The position numbers were made by a program, and so were the translations under genes. Of a stretch of DNA of 64,000 bases, positions 1-11,456 are shown in pieces (position 1 is the first letter of the stretch; each line of letters opens with the position of its first letter). The DNA comes from Podospora comata. Taxonomy: Eukaryota > Ascomycota > Sordariomycetes > Sordariales > Podosporaceae. The DNA is taken from assembly GCA_017354895.1 (NCBI GenBank), contig CP071493.1, positions 5,890,001 through 5,954,000 on the forward strand, in the 5' to 3' direction. Under the pieces are notes generated by a model. That model searched no databases, was not told the origin of the DNA, and saw only the letters and a program-made list of their open reading frames with translations.

Positions 1-2401
1 TTGGCCCCTAGTAGCTTCCCCTCCAGATCCATGTCATAAAGCCCAACCGTTGCAAACTCGGCCATCCTCTTCAAGTTCTCCGCCTGCTGAGCCCGTCTGA
101 CCGCCTCCTCAGCAGCCCTCTTGTGCGCAGTAACGTCCGTAAGGCAGGTCAATACCCTCAGAATGCTCCCATCCACCGCCCTCTCCGCCCTCGCGGCAGC
201 AAGAACATGCCTCTCCTTCAAATCCTCCACCGACGACAGATCCAGCCCCGCCTTCTCAAAACTCGGCGACGTCCTCGTCAGCGGCGCCTCCAAATTGGCC
301 TGCTGCTTCACCCTAAACTCAAACTCGACGTTGTTCACCGACTTGAGCCTGTCATACTGCGACACAAGCATCTGTCTGTCCTCCTCCACAATGCACGCCA
401 AGAACCCAGAGCTCTTCACCGGACCCGTCCCAGGATATCCTGTAATCTTATACCAGGCATCATTGGCAAAAGTGATGTTTCCCTCCGGATCTCCAAAGCA
501 CATGCCCACCGGCACGAACTCAGCCACGGCTTCAAACATTTGAATCGACTCGTTTGCTTCCTTGGTCTGAACCGCAAGTTTCTCCTTGAGCATAGCCTGA
601 TCATACGCAGCTTGCTCAGCAGCGTTGCGGCCCCGTCTCGCTTCCTCCTCCAACAACACAATCGATGCCAGAGATGTCGCGAGCTTCTGGTTCAGTAACG
701 AAATGTACTGCCTGTAATCGTTGTCGTACGGGCGCCGGGGATTCAGCCCCAGAAAGAGAAGGCCCATGACATTCTCCTTCTTGGTAGGTCGGATCGGACA
801 GATGACGGCCGCTCGGCAGGGGTCGTCGTTGAATCCCCTCCACTGCAGACCCTCCAGCAGATGTGTTGGTAGACTCTCATCATGCGTCTGTAACAAGAGC
901 GGGTGGGGTGCCTTGAGCGCTTCTCTGAAGGCCGCCGCAAGTCCGTCATCACTCATGCGCAAGTTGATCGTGTGCGGAGCAATAGGATGCTCCTCGGGCA
1001 CACCCAATGCCCCTTCCAACCGGCAAATTTTGGAAGGTCCCAGGCTAGGAGAAGGGGGGACAGAAGAAGCTTCGGGGTCTTCGTCAACACTGTAGAGAAT
1101 CGCCAGCGGAATGTCGTACTGAGGGTCAACCGCCTTGAGCTGCTCGATCGTCTTCTCCCAATAACTCTTGACGTCCCTCGCTGTGATCAAATCCTCGCCC
1201 AAATCAATCAGCATCTTCATCCGCCGTTCCCACAACCTCATACTCGTCGTCTCGGCCACGGCATGCATGAATCCCAAATACTCATTGTTTTCAACAACGG
1301 GTATAAGCGACCACTTGAGATACGTCTCCTCCTGCCAGTTCGGACCGCCCTCCACCTCGGCCTCGCGCTCAATAAAGAACCTCCACTCGTCCTCCACAAC
1401 GCCCTTTTGCTTAAGGCTAAAGCTCCGCATCGTATCCTTGAGCATCTTTCCTGCGTCGTGCCAAGCGTCATCCACAGACATTCCCAGCATTTCCGGGTGC
1501 CGAGAACCGCACAATTTGCTATAGGCTTCGTTATAAATCATGGTGTACTCCGGACCCCAATACAGTGCTATTGGCCGACTGTCGACGAGGATTTGGTTGA
1601 AGGTCTGCTCCAGTCTCGAAGACCAGCTCTTCTGAGGCCCAAGTGGGGTTGCGGCCCAGTTCACACTGTCGATTACATCTCCGAAAAACGGCTCCTCTGG
1701 AATTGCACGTCAGCCTATGTTCTGTATCAAAACAAAAAAGAACTTTTACCTGGGTCGATATCGGGCAGAATCCATCCTGGGTCTGAGGCGGACCGTTCCA
1801 GGGACAAAGACTGAACGGTTTCAGCGCGCAAAGTCAGCCGGTCTTTTGTAGTAGTCTGAACCACGGCAGATGTAGATTTAGTCCGGTTATCCAGCGCATG
1901 TACCGGTCGAGCCGGTGAGACCGGTGCGGAGGGGGGTCTTTCCGATGCTATCTCAATGACAGTATCCGTCTCCGCAAATTCAACAGGCGGCCTCGTGCGC
2001 CGAGGCGTCGGTTCCGCAATGCTTTTGTCTGGCCCAGGGCCAGGGGTCGTCGACTCGACTCGTATTGTGGGCGGTACGGGCCTGGAGGGTGGTTTCGCCT
2101 GCTCGTTTGCGCCCACTACCACCATCTCTTCATTTAATACTGCTCTCGTCCAGAACGTGTCGGAGTAAGAAAGTGACGGCCCGGCGGTCGTTGCCGTCGA
2201 GCCGCCCGAGATCCATTCCCATAGAGGGGCATTGTCTTCCTTTGCAGCTGTTACAAGCTCGAGGAGACCCGGGTGTTCCCCAAAGGCCGGGTTCGTGTAG
2301 ACGACAGTGGGCGGGTGAGGGATGAGGGCGACAATGAACGAAGGTCTCGGGTCGGCCTCTAGCAGATCGATAACGCTCGTCTCCAAGAAAGAGGAGCGCA
2401 T
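1..2401 (-). CDS. Hybrid sensor histidine kinase, N-terminal sensory part (partial)
   Basis: The start codon is the ATG at 2401. Exon 1 is 2401-1750, a 53-nt intron lies at 1749-1697 (GTAAAA donor, CTGAC branch site, CCAG acceptor), and exon 2 stays open from 1696 past the left edge, giving about 780 visible residues. The N-terminus (residues ~10-50) and the segment after the intron (LGPQKSW, then LYWGPEYTMIYNEAY and HPEMLG) read as PAS-type sensor units. A GAF-like segment follows (residues ~390-560, with VMGLLFLGLNPRRPYDNDY), then a helical linker, a clear PAS core (VPVGMCFGDPEGNITFAND) ending in LTDVTAHKRAAEEA, and the start of another PAS (MAEFATVGLYDMD). This PAS/GAF order is typical of fungal hybrid histidine kinases that phosphorylate through His and receiver domains. 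Those catalytic domains would lie outside the window, so the kinase call is inference; the PAS content is visible. The ligand is unknown. Confidence 0.8.
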
Positions 2402-3807
2402 GGCTGTGTTCTCAAGGTCGGAAGTGGTGTGTAAGTGGCGGGTGGGATGCGGGTAAAGAGAATCAGCTTTCGCGATGGAAGGAGAAAAATGGACGGCCGT
2501 ATGGGCGGATTGGCAGGGCGCAATGCATTATCTGTTGCTGACGTATGGTGTTGTTTTCCAATGCGACACACGAGTGTAGAGGTTGGGGGAAGTCGCAACC
2601 AGAGATCAGGAAATCGAGGTTGACGTGCAACCCGAATCGAGTTTGCCAGGTGACCAAGAGTGTGCGGCGAGGCGCGGGGGGGTAGCTCAGCTGCTGTTGG
2701 TTAGGAGAGGGGAACAAAAGAGCGTTGAGCAGTTCAGAAGAAAGGCCTTCTTTCCATCCCTACACCAGTGTCCGTCTTTTCGGGCCGGCCTGGCTTGTTG
2801 ACGAGAAATGTGAGGTGTGCTGAAGCAACAATCGTGGGGAGGTGGGATGTGGAGGACCAGTTTCCGTCGATCTTTGTTTCCAGACCGCGGCCGGTCGACA
2901 TGGGACCTGGAACCGGCGCTGAGTGGGCGCCTGGGTCGCCCGCCCCTCCGTCCGCCGCACATCTTCAGTGGGTGTTCAGCGGCGTAATCCGCTAACGCCT
3001 CCTTTGGGAGTGGTGGCACTTGGCAATATCACCAGACATTGCAGAATTTGTAGTCAGCATGCATCCAAAAATCCCGTCATTCCCAGAAATTTTGCGGTTG
3101 ACTGATGCCAGCAGCACTGGGTTACCAGGTCGACCCACCGAACTTTCTAGTGGAGATGCAACCGCTCCGTCTTGTCAGGACCCCTAACGGGCAAGACTTT
3201 GACAACACAGGCATTCCCATTCATCAGTATCCAACCAGGTGAAGCACCCGGCGCCGTCCTAGGATGTCGGCATCATTGGGGGGAAAACAGCCTCCTCCAC
3301 CACGCTACACCCGACAGCGGGCAGCATTACCCGTCCCCATGGTGCTTGCCTGCGGAGGGCCAATGAGGGGTTCTACACACCGCACTATTTTTATTCTGTG
3401 ACATGCCCATCTCGATACGATAGGCCAACCCGACAATCCCATGCATGTCACTGTCAAATCTGCATCTTTGGGCCCCAGTTGACAGCAATCACAGCGGGAC
3501 CTTTCCGGCCCGGCCTAAGGGGGAAGGTGGTCTGTCGAGCCATGTGTGAAGAGATGTGAACGAAGACAGCAAGGGTTCAGAGGAGGACACTTGTTAAATG
3601 GGGATCACCACTTCTGAAGACGCCCGGTGGCTTAATCGCCTCTTCTTTCCTACATCAACTGCAAGCTGGTAGATGCCCCCGAGTTACCTGGTTGCCCTGG
3701 TCTAGCAATCAATGCTTGATTAGATAGGTAAGAGAGATAATGATGCTGCCCCTCATTCTCGGTGCATCTTTTTTTCTCACCACCCCGCAGCTGACCACGA
3801 TGACGCC
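2402..3807. other. Intergenic, no gene seen (1.4 kb)
   Basis: This is the upstream region of the sensor kinase and the downstream region of SAICAR synthetase. It has no open frame with coding character; the short frames present have no recognisable domain and conflict with each other. A weak tRNA A-box look-alike near 2680 has no matching B box or cloverleaf. Confidence 0.6.
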
Positions 3808-4728
3808 TTACCCCTGAAGAGCCTCTTGCAATGTCCTGCCAGTCAGACGTTTGAAAGCATCCAAATACCTCTCGCTGGTGGACTGAGCAATATCAGCAGG
3901 CATCTCAACACCATCCTTGCCCTTGAGCCCCTCCTTGGTCAACCAATTTCTCAAAAACTGCTTGTCGAAGCTGTCCTGGTCCCGGCCAACCTCATATTCA
4001 TCCGCAGGCCAGAAGCGCGAGCTGTCGGGGGTGAGAACCTCGTCAATGAGGACGATCTCATCTGTCTCCTCGTCCAGACCAAACTCAAACTTGGTGTCGG
4101 CAATGATGATCCCCCGCTCAGCCGCATAGGCCGCACCGGCCTTGTAGATCTTCAACGCCAGAGCCTCGATGCGTGCAGCGTACTTCTCTCCAACGATCTT
4201 GGCCGCCTGCTCGGGGGTGATGTTCTCGTCATGCTTGCCCAGCTCGGCCTTGGTGCTGGGGGTGTAGATGGGCTCCGGGAAGGGGGAGCATTGCTGGAGG
4301 CCGGCAGGCACGGCCAGTCCGTGTACCGTGCCCGACTTCTTGTACTCGTTCCACGCGCTTCCCGTGATGTAGCCACGCACAATGGCCTCGACAGGGAATA
4401 CCTTGAGCTTGCGAACCTGCATGCTGCGGCCGCGCACCAGCTCCTTGTCGGCATCGCCGAGGTTGGCAGGAGGGTCCAGGGTGATGAAGTGAGTCTTGAG
4501 ATCCGGGATCCGCTCCTGGAGTACCTTGAACCAGTGGGCCGAGATGTTGGTGAGAACAGCGCCCTTGAGGGGCACCCCGTTGGCCATGATGACGTCGTAG
4601 GCTGAGATGCGGTCCGTTGTTACGAACAACAGCGTCTTATCGTCGACATTGTAAAGATCCCGCACCTTGCCGCTGGCAAGCTTGGCCAGGGAGCTGAGCT
4701 CAATGTTTGTCACCACTGGGATCGACAT
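3808..4728 (-). CDS. ade1: Phosphoribosylaminoimidazole-succinocarboxamide synthase (SAICAR synthetase)
   Basis: This is a complete single-exon gene of 306 residues, the usual length for fungal Ade1. The enzyme joins aspartate to CAIR using ATP to make SAICAR, in the cytosolic de novo purine pathway. Visible family motifs are SGKVRDLY near residue 19 (nucleotide-binding strand), TTDRISAYD near 37-45, the signature VRGYITGSAWNEYK near 117-130, DTKFEFG, and LIDEVLTPDSSRFW in the C-terminal half. The ATG at 4728 directly precedes a typical N-terminus (MSIPVVTNIE) and no upstream in-frame extension looks coding. A TGACTC element, matching the core of the Gcn4/CPC1 site that often controls purine and amino-acid genes, lies about 45 bp upstream on the opposite strand. 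In fungi this is a separate monofunctional enzyme, as here. The assignment is secure. Confidence 0.96.
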   Translation of the reverse strand: MSIPVVTNIELSSLAKLASGKVRDLYNVDDKTLLFVTTDRISAYDVIMANGVPLKGAVLTNISAHWFKVLQERIPDLKTHFITLDPPANLGDADKELVRGRSMQVRKLKVFPVEAIVRGYITGSAWNEYKKSGTVHGLAVPAGLQQCSPFPEPIYTPSTKAELGKHDENITPEQAAKIVGEKYAARIEALALKIYKAGAAYAAERGIIIADTKFEFGLDEETDEIVLIDEVLTPDSSRFWPADEYEVGRDQDSFDKQFLRNWLTKEGLKGKDGVEMPADIAQSTSERYLDAFKRLTGRTLQEALQG

Positions 4729-4767
4729 GCTGTACTGTGTGATGTTGTCTGATGACTGCTGCTGTGG

Positions 4768-4774
4768 TGGTGAC
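4768..4774 (+). promoter_or_regulatory. TGACTC element upstream of ade1 (possible CPC1/Gcn4 site)
   Basis: The motif TGACTC occurs within GGTGACTCGAAC close to the ade1 start. Gcn4/CPC1 proteins bind TGA(C/G)TCA, so this copy matches six of seven bases. It is very close to the start codon and may lie in the leader, so function is only a suggestion. Confidence 0.25.
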
Positions 4775-6294
4775 TCGAACCCTGTTTTTTCGATGTAGTG
4801 TAAAGTTGCGAGTGAGTAAGTCAGTAAGTTCTTTGCCCAATCAGACCAGCGAAAATGTGTGTGTGTTATGCCCCAATCCGATGTTCGGTGCGGTGTTTTT
4901 TCTGATTAACCGGGCCCGGTCTTAGAGCAGAGGTGGTGGAAGGTGGGGCCGAGCCGGCACCTCCCGCACGCACATATCGGATCACTACCGGTGCTGGCCA
5001 ATCTGTAGTCTTCATGTCTGATGATCTGGTATCTGTTCTTCTGATGCTACTCTTGAGTCTTTGGATTTCTCGATGAAACCTTCGTCGTGGATCTACCTTT
5101 CCCTTGACATGTGACTTTGATAGTAGCACCTGCAATTAGCTTTGCGCTTTGCTCAGGCCGACGGTTACCGAGACCGACTTACATGCGGAAAGACTATCCT
5201 GCATACTCCACAAACATCACGTGATATCTGGTAAATTATATGTACAGTAGAGACACAGAATTATCCCTTACGTCAAGATACAAGTAAAATGGATGGCAAG
5301 CCCCCAAGAACTGCATCGCTCGATTTTGCCCTCAGGTGAGCGGATTTCGGCAGACACATGTTGGCCGAGAGTTGGGCCAAGTTGCTGGGCCTGAGCTGGG
5401 CAACTTGGCGACGTCAAGCAAAGACGGTGAAAGGAGCAATCGACCGGAAACTCCCACAAGATAGTCGAGGTGAAGAGGGACATCGGGAAATTTGAATTGC
5501 GACAGCCTGGATTCTTCTAGCGCCGTCAGTGCCGAACACCCGAGTGACGGAATATCTCAACGGCACTCGTCGTTCCCCCAAATGGACGACAGCCCTCCCT
5601 CAGCTTGCTCAAGAAAGGCATCGTCAAATTGTCAGATATGCATGTTCTGCGCGGTGCGTCCAACACCGCCCCTAACATTCGCTAATTTGTCGGTATTTGC
5701 TGCTTTCGCATGCGGCTCCCACCACCCTACTACTCCGTATTGACTGGGCATCTCAAACTGAAAAGTAATTGTAGCGACCGTTGAATGAGAAGACCCACCT
5801 GTCCGAGATATCATGGGACGCCCAGCAAGCCTCCCAAGATCCCAAGAGCCGCTTGGGCTTGGCGTCTCGTACATTTTCCACGAGTGAACCGGGAGCGCAA
5901 ACGCGAGATCAGGTCTTGTTGGGCACAGATTTGCGACAATGCGGAATCCTCTCGGGAAGAGGCGTCAGAGCTTGTCGGATGGCCGCGGTGCCCAAGATTG
6001 CCCAGGCCGTGAGCCAGAGGAGCGCCCATGGCATTCCCCAAACGAGCACCTGCGACAGTGCTGATCGGTCTCGGCGCCAAGGACAAATACAGCGTGGGTT
6101 GGTCTTTGCGTGAACGAGGGGTCCTGCCCAGAACAACGCCCAGGCCAGTCCAAGACTTGGGACGCCGCGCGACGCCAAGGGCTGAGAGGGAATCAAGGAC
6201 ATTTAAAATGGCGACGGAACCCCAAGGGCGAGAAGCATCACCGGTTCCGTCCAGTGTTGCTTCAAGCTCGTGTATCTGTTTTGGTTCCTCACTG

Positions 6295-6387
6295 GTATGT
6301 TTCCCCCCCGTCTCTCCACGATGGATTCAGACATTGTCGATGCTCTCCAGACTGCCATTTCTTATTGACGTGACTGACATACGAAAG
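6295..6387 (+). other. Probable 5'-UTR intron of the aspartic protease gene
   Basis: A GTATGT donor at 6295, a TGACTGAC branch-like motif near 6370 and an AAAG acceptor ending at 6387 define a 93-nt candidate intron about 260 nt before the ATG. Only sequence consensus supports it; transcript reads would be needed to confirm. Confidence 0.35.
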
Positions 6388-6650
6388 AAACACCTCCGAG
6401 CCAAGCGCATATATCGCCCATTGCCAGCGGCGCGAAGTCTCGGCGATATCTCCGACATGCCTTGACGTTCATCGAGCTCCCCCTTCCAGCCAAACCGCCT
6501 CGAGGCCTCCATTCGATCTTCTTCTCAGTCCCAGCCGTCTGGACGGCCTGGATTGCAACACGAAAGCTTTCAGCAACCGGCTCAGGGGTCGAGCCCCTGA
6601 ACGACTTCCCCCTACGATCAGGCCGAATTCGAGCCTAGAAGCCACCCGAA

Positions 6651-8174
6651 ATGCAATTGGTTGCTGCTTCCGTGTTGGCTCTGGCATCGGGAGTTTTCGC
6701 GCAAAATGTCGTCCAGTTCAATGTCTCGAGAGGCGTGCCAGGAGTGCACTTGGGTTCCATACCCGTGCTGGGCAAAAGGGCCGCCACCCATTCGGAACGG
6801 CTGATCAACTTCATGGCAGGCGGAGGGTACTATGCGCGCGTCAGTCTTGGGACACCACCGCAGGTCACTACCATGCTGCTGGACACGGGCAGCAGCGACG
6901 CTTGGGTCCTGAGCCACAAAGCCGACCTCTGCATTGATGACGATCTCCAACATGAGACTCAGTTAATATGCGTCGACACGTTTAACCCCAGCAAATCCTC
7001 CACCCACAAGGTGATCGACCCCCGAGGCTTTCAAATCAAGTATCTTGACGGCGGTATAGCCTCTGGGGGCTGGATGCAAGACGATTTTACCATTGGTGGC
7101 ACGACGATCAAATCCCTCCAGCTAGCCTATGTGACCAAAGCCAAACGCAACACAGGAATCCTTGGGTTAGGTTTCGCCGCCAGCGAGAAAGCTGCAACCA
7201 AATACCCCAACATCATCGACCAGCTCGCCAACCAGAACCTCATCTCGTCCAAGGCCTTCTCCCTCTACCTCAACGATCGCCGCACCGACGCGGGCTCCAT
7301 CCTCTTTGGCGGTATCGATACTGACAAGTTCATCGGCCCCCTCCAAATCATCCCCTTACTGGCCACAAACGGGACATACACCTCCTTCGAGATCGACTTC
7401 TCCTCGTTAGCAGTCACCCTCCCCAACTCCACCACTCTCGAGATGAAAACCTCCATGCTCGACCACGCCGCCCCAGCAGTCCTCGACTCGGGCACCACAC
7501 TCTCATACCTCCCGGACGACATGGTCGATATCCTCATCGGAAACCTGGACACGTTTTTCGACCCAGAACTAGACATGCTCCTCATCAACTGCGCCTACCT
7601 CACCTCTTCCTCCCCTTCCCTCTCCTTCCAATTCTACTTTCTCAACTCCACAGCCTCAATCCGCGTCCCGGTGTGGGAAATGGTCCTCGACGTCTTGTCG
7701 CCATCTTACGTCCCCCCAGATGACGCCCCCTTCAAAAACGCCTGCCTATTCGGTATCCAATCCACCGAAATCTTTGAGACGACCGGCACGGTCAAGCAAC
7801 CCAACTTCACCCTCCTAGGCGACACTTTCCTCCGATCAGCATACGTGGTTTTTGACCTGGGGAATTACGAAGTGGGCATGGGGCAGGCGAACTTGAATTC
7901 GAGCAGCTCGAGGATCATTGAGCTGAAGGAAGGGGAAGGCAAGAATGCCACGGAGACGGAGACTGCGACGAAAACAAAGGGGTTGCCCGAGGTGACGGGG
8001 GTGTTGGCGCAGCAGACTACTTTTACACCTACTACGGGGCCGGTCATGACGTTGGTTACTACCAAGAATAATGCCGCCGTCAAACTTGGGATGACGGGAG
8101 TGGGAGAGATGATGGGGGTTGTGGGAATCACGAGTTTGATGGCGGTTTTGGGGGGAGTGTTTATGGCGCTTTGA
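6651..8174 (+). CDS. Secreted GPI-anchored-type aspartic protease (pepsin family A1)
   Basis: A complete single-exon gene of 507 residues. A signal peptide (MQLVAASVLALASGVFAQ) is followed by a short propeptide ending in a Lys-Arg Kex2-like site at 42-43. The mature domain carries both catalytic aspartates in LLDTGSSDAWV (DTG at 78-80) and VLDSGTTLSYLP (DSG at 279-281), as well as the flap region and GILGLGF. Several Asn-X-Ser/Thr sites are present. After the catalytic domain comes a Thr/Lys-rich tail (residues ~430-475) and a terminal hydrophobic stretch ending GGVFMAL, the arrangement expected for a GPI signal. The family (yapsins and OPSB-like enzymes) cleaves surface and wall proteins at the cell periphery; substrate here is unknown. 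The ATG at 6651 is fixed by the signal peptide. Base use turns strongly G-rich after about 7860. Confidence 0.93.
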   Translation: MQLVAASVLALASGVFAQNVVQFNVSRGVPGVHLGSIPVLGKRAATHSERLINFMAGGGYYARVSLGTPPQVTTMLLDTGSSDAWVLSHKADLCIDDDLQHETQLICVDTFNPSKSSTHKVIDPRGFQIKYLDGGIASGGWMQDDFTIGGTTIKSLQLAYVTKAKRNTGILGLGFAASEKAATKYPNIIDQLANQNLISSKAFSLYLNDRRTDAGSILFGGIDTDKFIGPLQIIPLLATNGTYTSFEIDFSSLAVTLPNSTTLEMKTSMLDHAAPAVLDSGTTLSYLPDDMVDILIGNLDTFFDPELDMLLINCAYLTSSSPSLSFQFYFLNSTASIRVPVWEMVLDVLSPSYVPPDDAPFKNACLFGIQSTEIFETTGTVKQPNFTLLGDTFLRSAYVVFDLGNYEVGMGQANLNSSSSRIIELKEGEGKNATETETATKTKGLPEVTGVLAQQTTFTPTTGPVMTLVTTKNNAAVKLGMTGVGEMMGVVGITSLMAVLGGVFMAL

Positions 8175-8764
8175 AAGATTTGATATATATATATATCATT
8201 CAAGAGGCGGGCTTGCTTGATTTTGTACATGTAATGGGGGGAAACAAAAAGGTACATATACTTCCCTCTACATTTTTCACACACTAGATATCCATACACG
8301 ACACATGATTGTTCTGCCTCTTCCTTCTCCTCTTCAAACCGTGGGGAGTACTACATAGATAAACAAATTAATTCAAAAACAAGTCAAATACCCCTTGCTT
8401 TCTACTAACAAGTTGTTTGCTAGTCAGATGATCGGCCATGCAACCAACATAACGCATCACATTCATAACGACACAATTGAGACTCAAATCTCACAAGGCA
8501 AAATCTGTCAGCTCACCCTATCTACTCTGATCGCTGCCAGAGTGATCTGGTCTAACACCAATGACAGTTCCTAGTAGTTTAGCAAAAGGTTCTCCCCAGA
8601 AATCCCTCAGGCTTCTCACCCAAGTGCACAGAAAAAAGGTTGTCCGACTTCCATGGCTGGAAAACCTTCCTCCAACCCTCCTGCCAACCACACAACAATT
8701 CCCATTTTTACAAAACATTCGTTCGTTCCTTGCAAACGCGTAGTTGCAACTTTAGAAATCCAAC
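8175..8764. other. Convergent intergenic region
   Basis: The 3' ends of the protease gene and of the unknown minus-strand gene face each other across 590 bp. A short TA run lies at 8181-8195. Nothing else is recognisable. Confidence 0.6.
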
Positions 8765-11456
8765 CTAGTAATTCTTGTGCGAGATGCTGATAGCACGAGC
8801 CCAAAAGTCATCGGCGGAGGCGAGTCTGAGCGCCGCATCTTCGGAGGGCTGTGTTCTGGGGACCACGAAAGTGTTGGCCTGGGGCGCGGAGGCGGGATCA
8901 GTCTCAACCTTTGGCTCTCCCGAGGTGCCCTCCAGCTGGTCCCTAATCGCTCTCTGGCGGGACTTCTGTACGGAAGAGAGAGTTGTCGGCTGGACAGGAG
9001 ATCTGGGAGGTGTCGGGTTGTTGACTGCCAGTGCTTCAACAGTCGCAGACCTGGCAGGCTGGACGACACTGGGAGGAGGTGGGCCAGGAGACAGGATAGC
9101 GGACAAACGACTGTCAGCAGACGCATCCATCCGTGAGAGAGCAATCTCCATGGCGTCCTGGAGGATCTGCGCAAAGACTTCCTTGACCTCATCAGGCTTG
9201 GTAAGCACCTTATCTGCTACCTCTTGGACAATTGCCGTGTAGCCGGAAAACGGCGTGTCCGGGGTGTATGACGATGGGGCCTTTGTCGACACAGGCTCCG
9301 AAGCTGACGCCATGGTAGGCTCGACAACAGTGGTGACAGGAGACTTGCGCACCGGGGATCTGGGAGTCTGAAATTCGGGAGCCGGAGTCGCGGCGGGAGG
9401 CTGGTGAATGCTGATCAGGGGTTTGTGATGCTGAAAAGCTGGCTCAATAACAGTCTTCTCCTTTTCCTTGTTAAATTTGGCTTCGTTGAGGAGAGCCTGT
9501 TGCAACACAAACTCATCAGCGCGCTCCTCAGCTGGAAACACCACACCGTCACGTCCGACATTGACCTGCGCCTGCTGAATTGGATAAACCGGGGATCGGT
9601 TCTGTTTCTCAAACCAAAGAGATGGTGGTTCCTCAACCTTGGCCACTTCCTTACCCTTGCCCTTGTCGACATAGACCGGAGCAACTGGGCTCGGGAAAAA
9701 GACCTCGAGGGACGGGCTGCTGGTATCAATCGCCCCCAGGATTTCCATGTTACGACTTTCGCCGAAACCAATGGCGGCAAGCCAGCGAGAGCTGGCCTTG
9801 AGGACGTCTTTGTCTTGCAGAAGCAAGCCGAGTTGCAAATCCTTGACTTGGGTAATAAAGTCCGTAACACTGCTGTTGACGAAAATTTTCACGTTGGCAG
9901 TATCGGTGCCATCGTTCGCAAACTTCATGGCAATGCAAGCCGAGAGCCAGCGCGATGCACGCAAGAATCGCACAACTTTGTAGTCATGTCGTCTCTCTCT
10001 AGGACGAACGGCGACTTGATCAAACAGGTTGTGCGCTTCGCCAAACGCCGCAGCATGCCTCTTGTAAAAGGCGGCATCCTGATCGTAGCCATCGTTCCAG
10101 TAACGGCACTTCAGATTGCTAGGCATCGGCAGATGCAGTGCCTTGGCAACACAGTGAGCCAGTTTCATGGAGGAGGCTCGATAATCGAGTACATCGAAAA
10201 CTTGCTTGAAGTGGTCATCGTCAGGGTTGGGGTGCTCCGTGAAGCCGCGGTACAGCTCCTGCGTCATTCCGGCTGTCTTCTTGTTCCAGTCGCCGGGACA
10301 GGTGCTGAGCTCAATGTCAATGAGGTAGCACAAGTGAAAGAGCTGCGAGCTGCGTTCTCCTCCGAACGCTTCTCCGAAAAACTCCACGCGCCGGACAGCC
10401 TCGTAAAGAGGGCGATCCATGAACCTCGGGCCCCAGTCTTTCAGTGGCACACCGATTCTGGGGGCGAGAATCTCCCAAGAGTCGGGCCCATTCACCACGG
10501 CTGTGTGGCGGCTAGCGAAAGGCGAGAATCCGTGCTCCAAGATTTCGTGAACTCGGCCCTGGAGGTGGTGTAGAAAGTTCTTCTGTTCCACGGTGGGAGA
10601 AAGCGGCATGAGGTCGCCATACCGTGCGATGTCTTGATGCTCTCGGGCTAACAGAGGCGACTGACGACTGGTAAAGACTTTCATGAATGTGTCCGCAAAA
10701 GCTCCTCCCGAAGATCGCGCAATCAACTCCATGACCTTGGTGGCGGAACATCTCGACGGCCCCATGAGACTAGGCCGGCAGTTCCAACCCCCAGTAAACG
10801 CAGAAGGGGTCAACAAGGTGACGGGAAGATTGGGGTTTCCCGTGGCTTCTGCGATAGTTCTACAGATTTCTTCTGTAGTCAAGAATTTCTTCTCGCCGAA
10901 GTCAATGCAAATATCATGCTCGGGGGTAACAGGCGTGAACATGAAAATAACCAAGGGGACGTTCTTGGAGGCAGCAGACTTGGCACTGTCGCCAATCTGC
11001 GTGAGAAGAACGTTGAGAAATCCGGCATTGTCGGCTGGAACAGTGGTAATCTGATCACCGTTGGGGCCAAAGATCTTTCTGCGCATAGGGCTCCCAGGAC
11101 CTGCATCCAGTTTGGTGGAAACATTCTCAAGGAAGCAGTGCAAATCGAGAGAGCTCAGCCAAGTCTGTTTTGGACATATCAGTACTCGACACTAGTCATC
11201 GAATCATCAGAAGCAAATGTCATCAACGTACATGATCACTTGGACGACCAAGACCGTAGCAGCCGACTTTATAGGCAAGAAAGTCGGCAACTATCCAGCC
11301 GTATTTGTCAGCTTTGGCGTAATTGTCGGCAATACCGCAGACGCCGAGAATCTCGGTGTTTTTGCTGATGGGGAAGTCGGGAGGCGCATGGAGAATGAGC
11401 TGAACCTCGGACATGGCCGCCAATGGGTCGGCCACGTAAGGGCCCAAGGATCCCAT
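8765..11456 (-). CDS. Large protein of unknown function, possible inactive caspase-like N-terminal domain
   Basis: Exon 1 is 11456-11232, the intron 11231-11165 (GTACGT donor, AACAG acceptor) and exon 2 11164-8765, encoding 874 residues. The first 210 residues alternate predicted strands and helices: LILHAPPDFP, ILGVCGIADNYAKADKYGW, then LVIFMFTPVTPEHDICI (146-162) and LPVTLLTPSAFTGGW (188-202). The last two sit where caspase-fold peptidases carry strand-His-Gly and strand-Asp-x-Cys-x-Ser-Gly, but here the His-Gly and the cysteine are absent. The middle (210-520) is helical and rich in Trp and Cys; the last ~350 residues are Pro/Ser/Thr/Gln-rich and look disordered. The caspase-like reading is my inference from pattern only; no established function is recognised. 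The ATG at 11456 is the first suitable one, and a possible leader intron ends just before it at CTGACACTATTATCAG. Confidence 0.75.

Larger units (their letters stand above)
4729..6650. other. Intergenic between ade1 and the aspartic protease
   Basis: Divergent promoter space of 1.9 kb with no convincing coding region. Several frames of 60-145 codons overlap on both strands around 5780-6470 without domain signatures. The right end probably holds the protease leader, including a likely leader intron. Confidence 0.55.

Noticed and set aside
903-1814. 303-codon open frame on the plus strand
   Set aside because: Antisense shadow of the PAS/GAF sensor kinase exon; the PAS motifs read on the minus strand.
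4765-4785. GGGTTCGAGTC on the minus strand, a good Pol III B-box match
   Set aside because: No A box, acceptor stem or anticodon arm at the right spacing; it sits in the ade1 leader.
9404-10573. 389-codon open frame on the plus strand
   Set aside because: It lies wholly antisense to the large unknown minus-strand gene and its protein has no domain; it is a product of the opposite gene's codon bias and starts without a clear ATG context.
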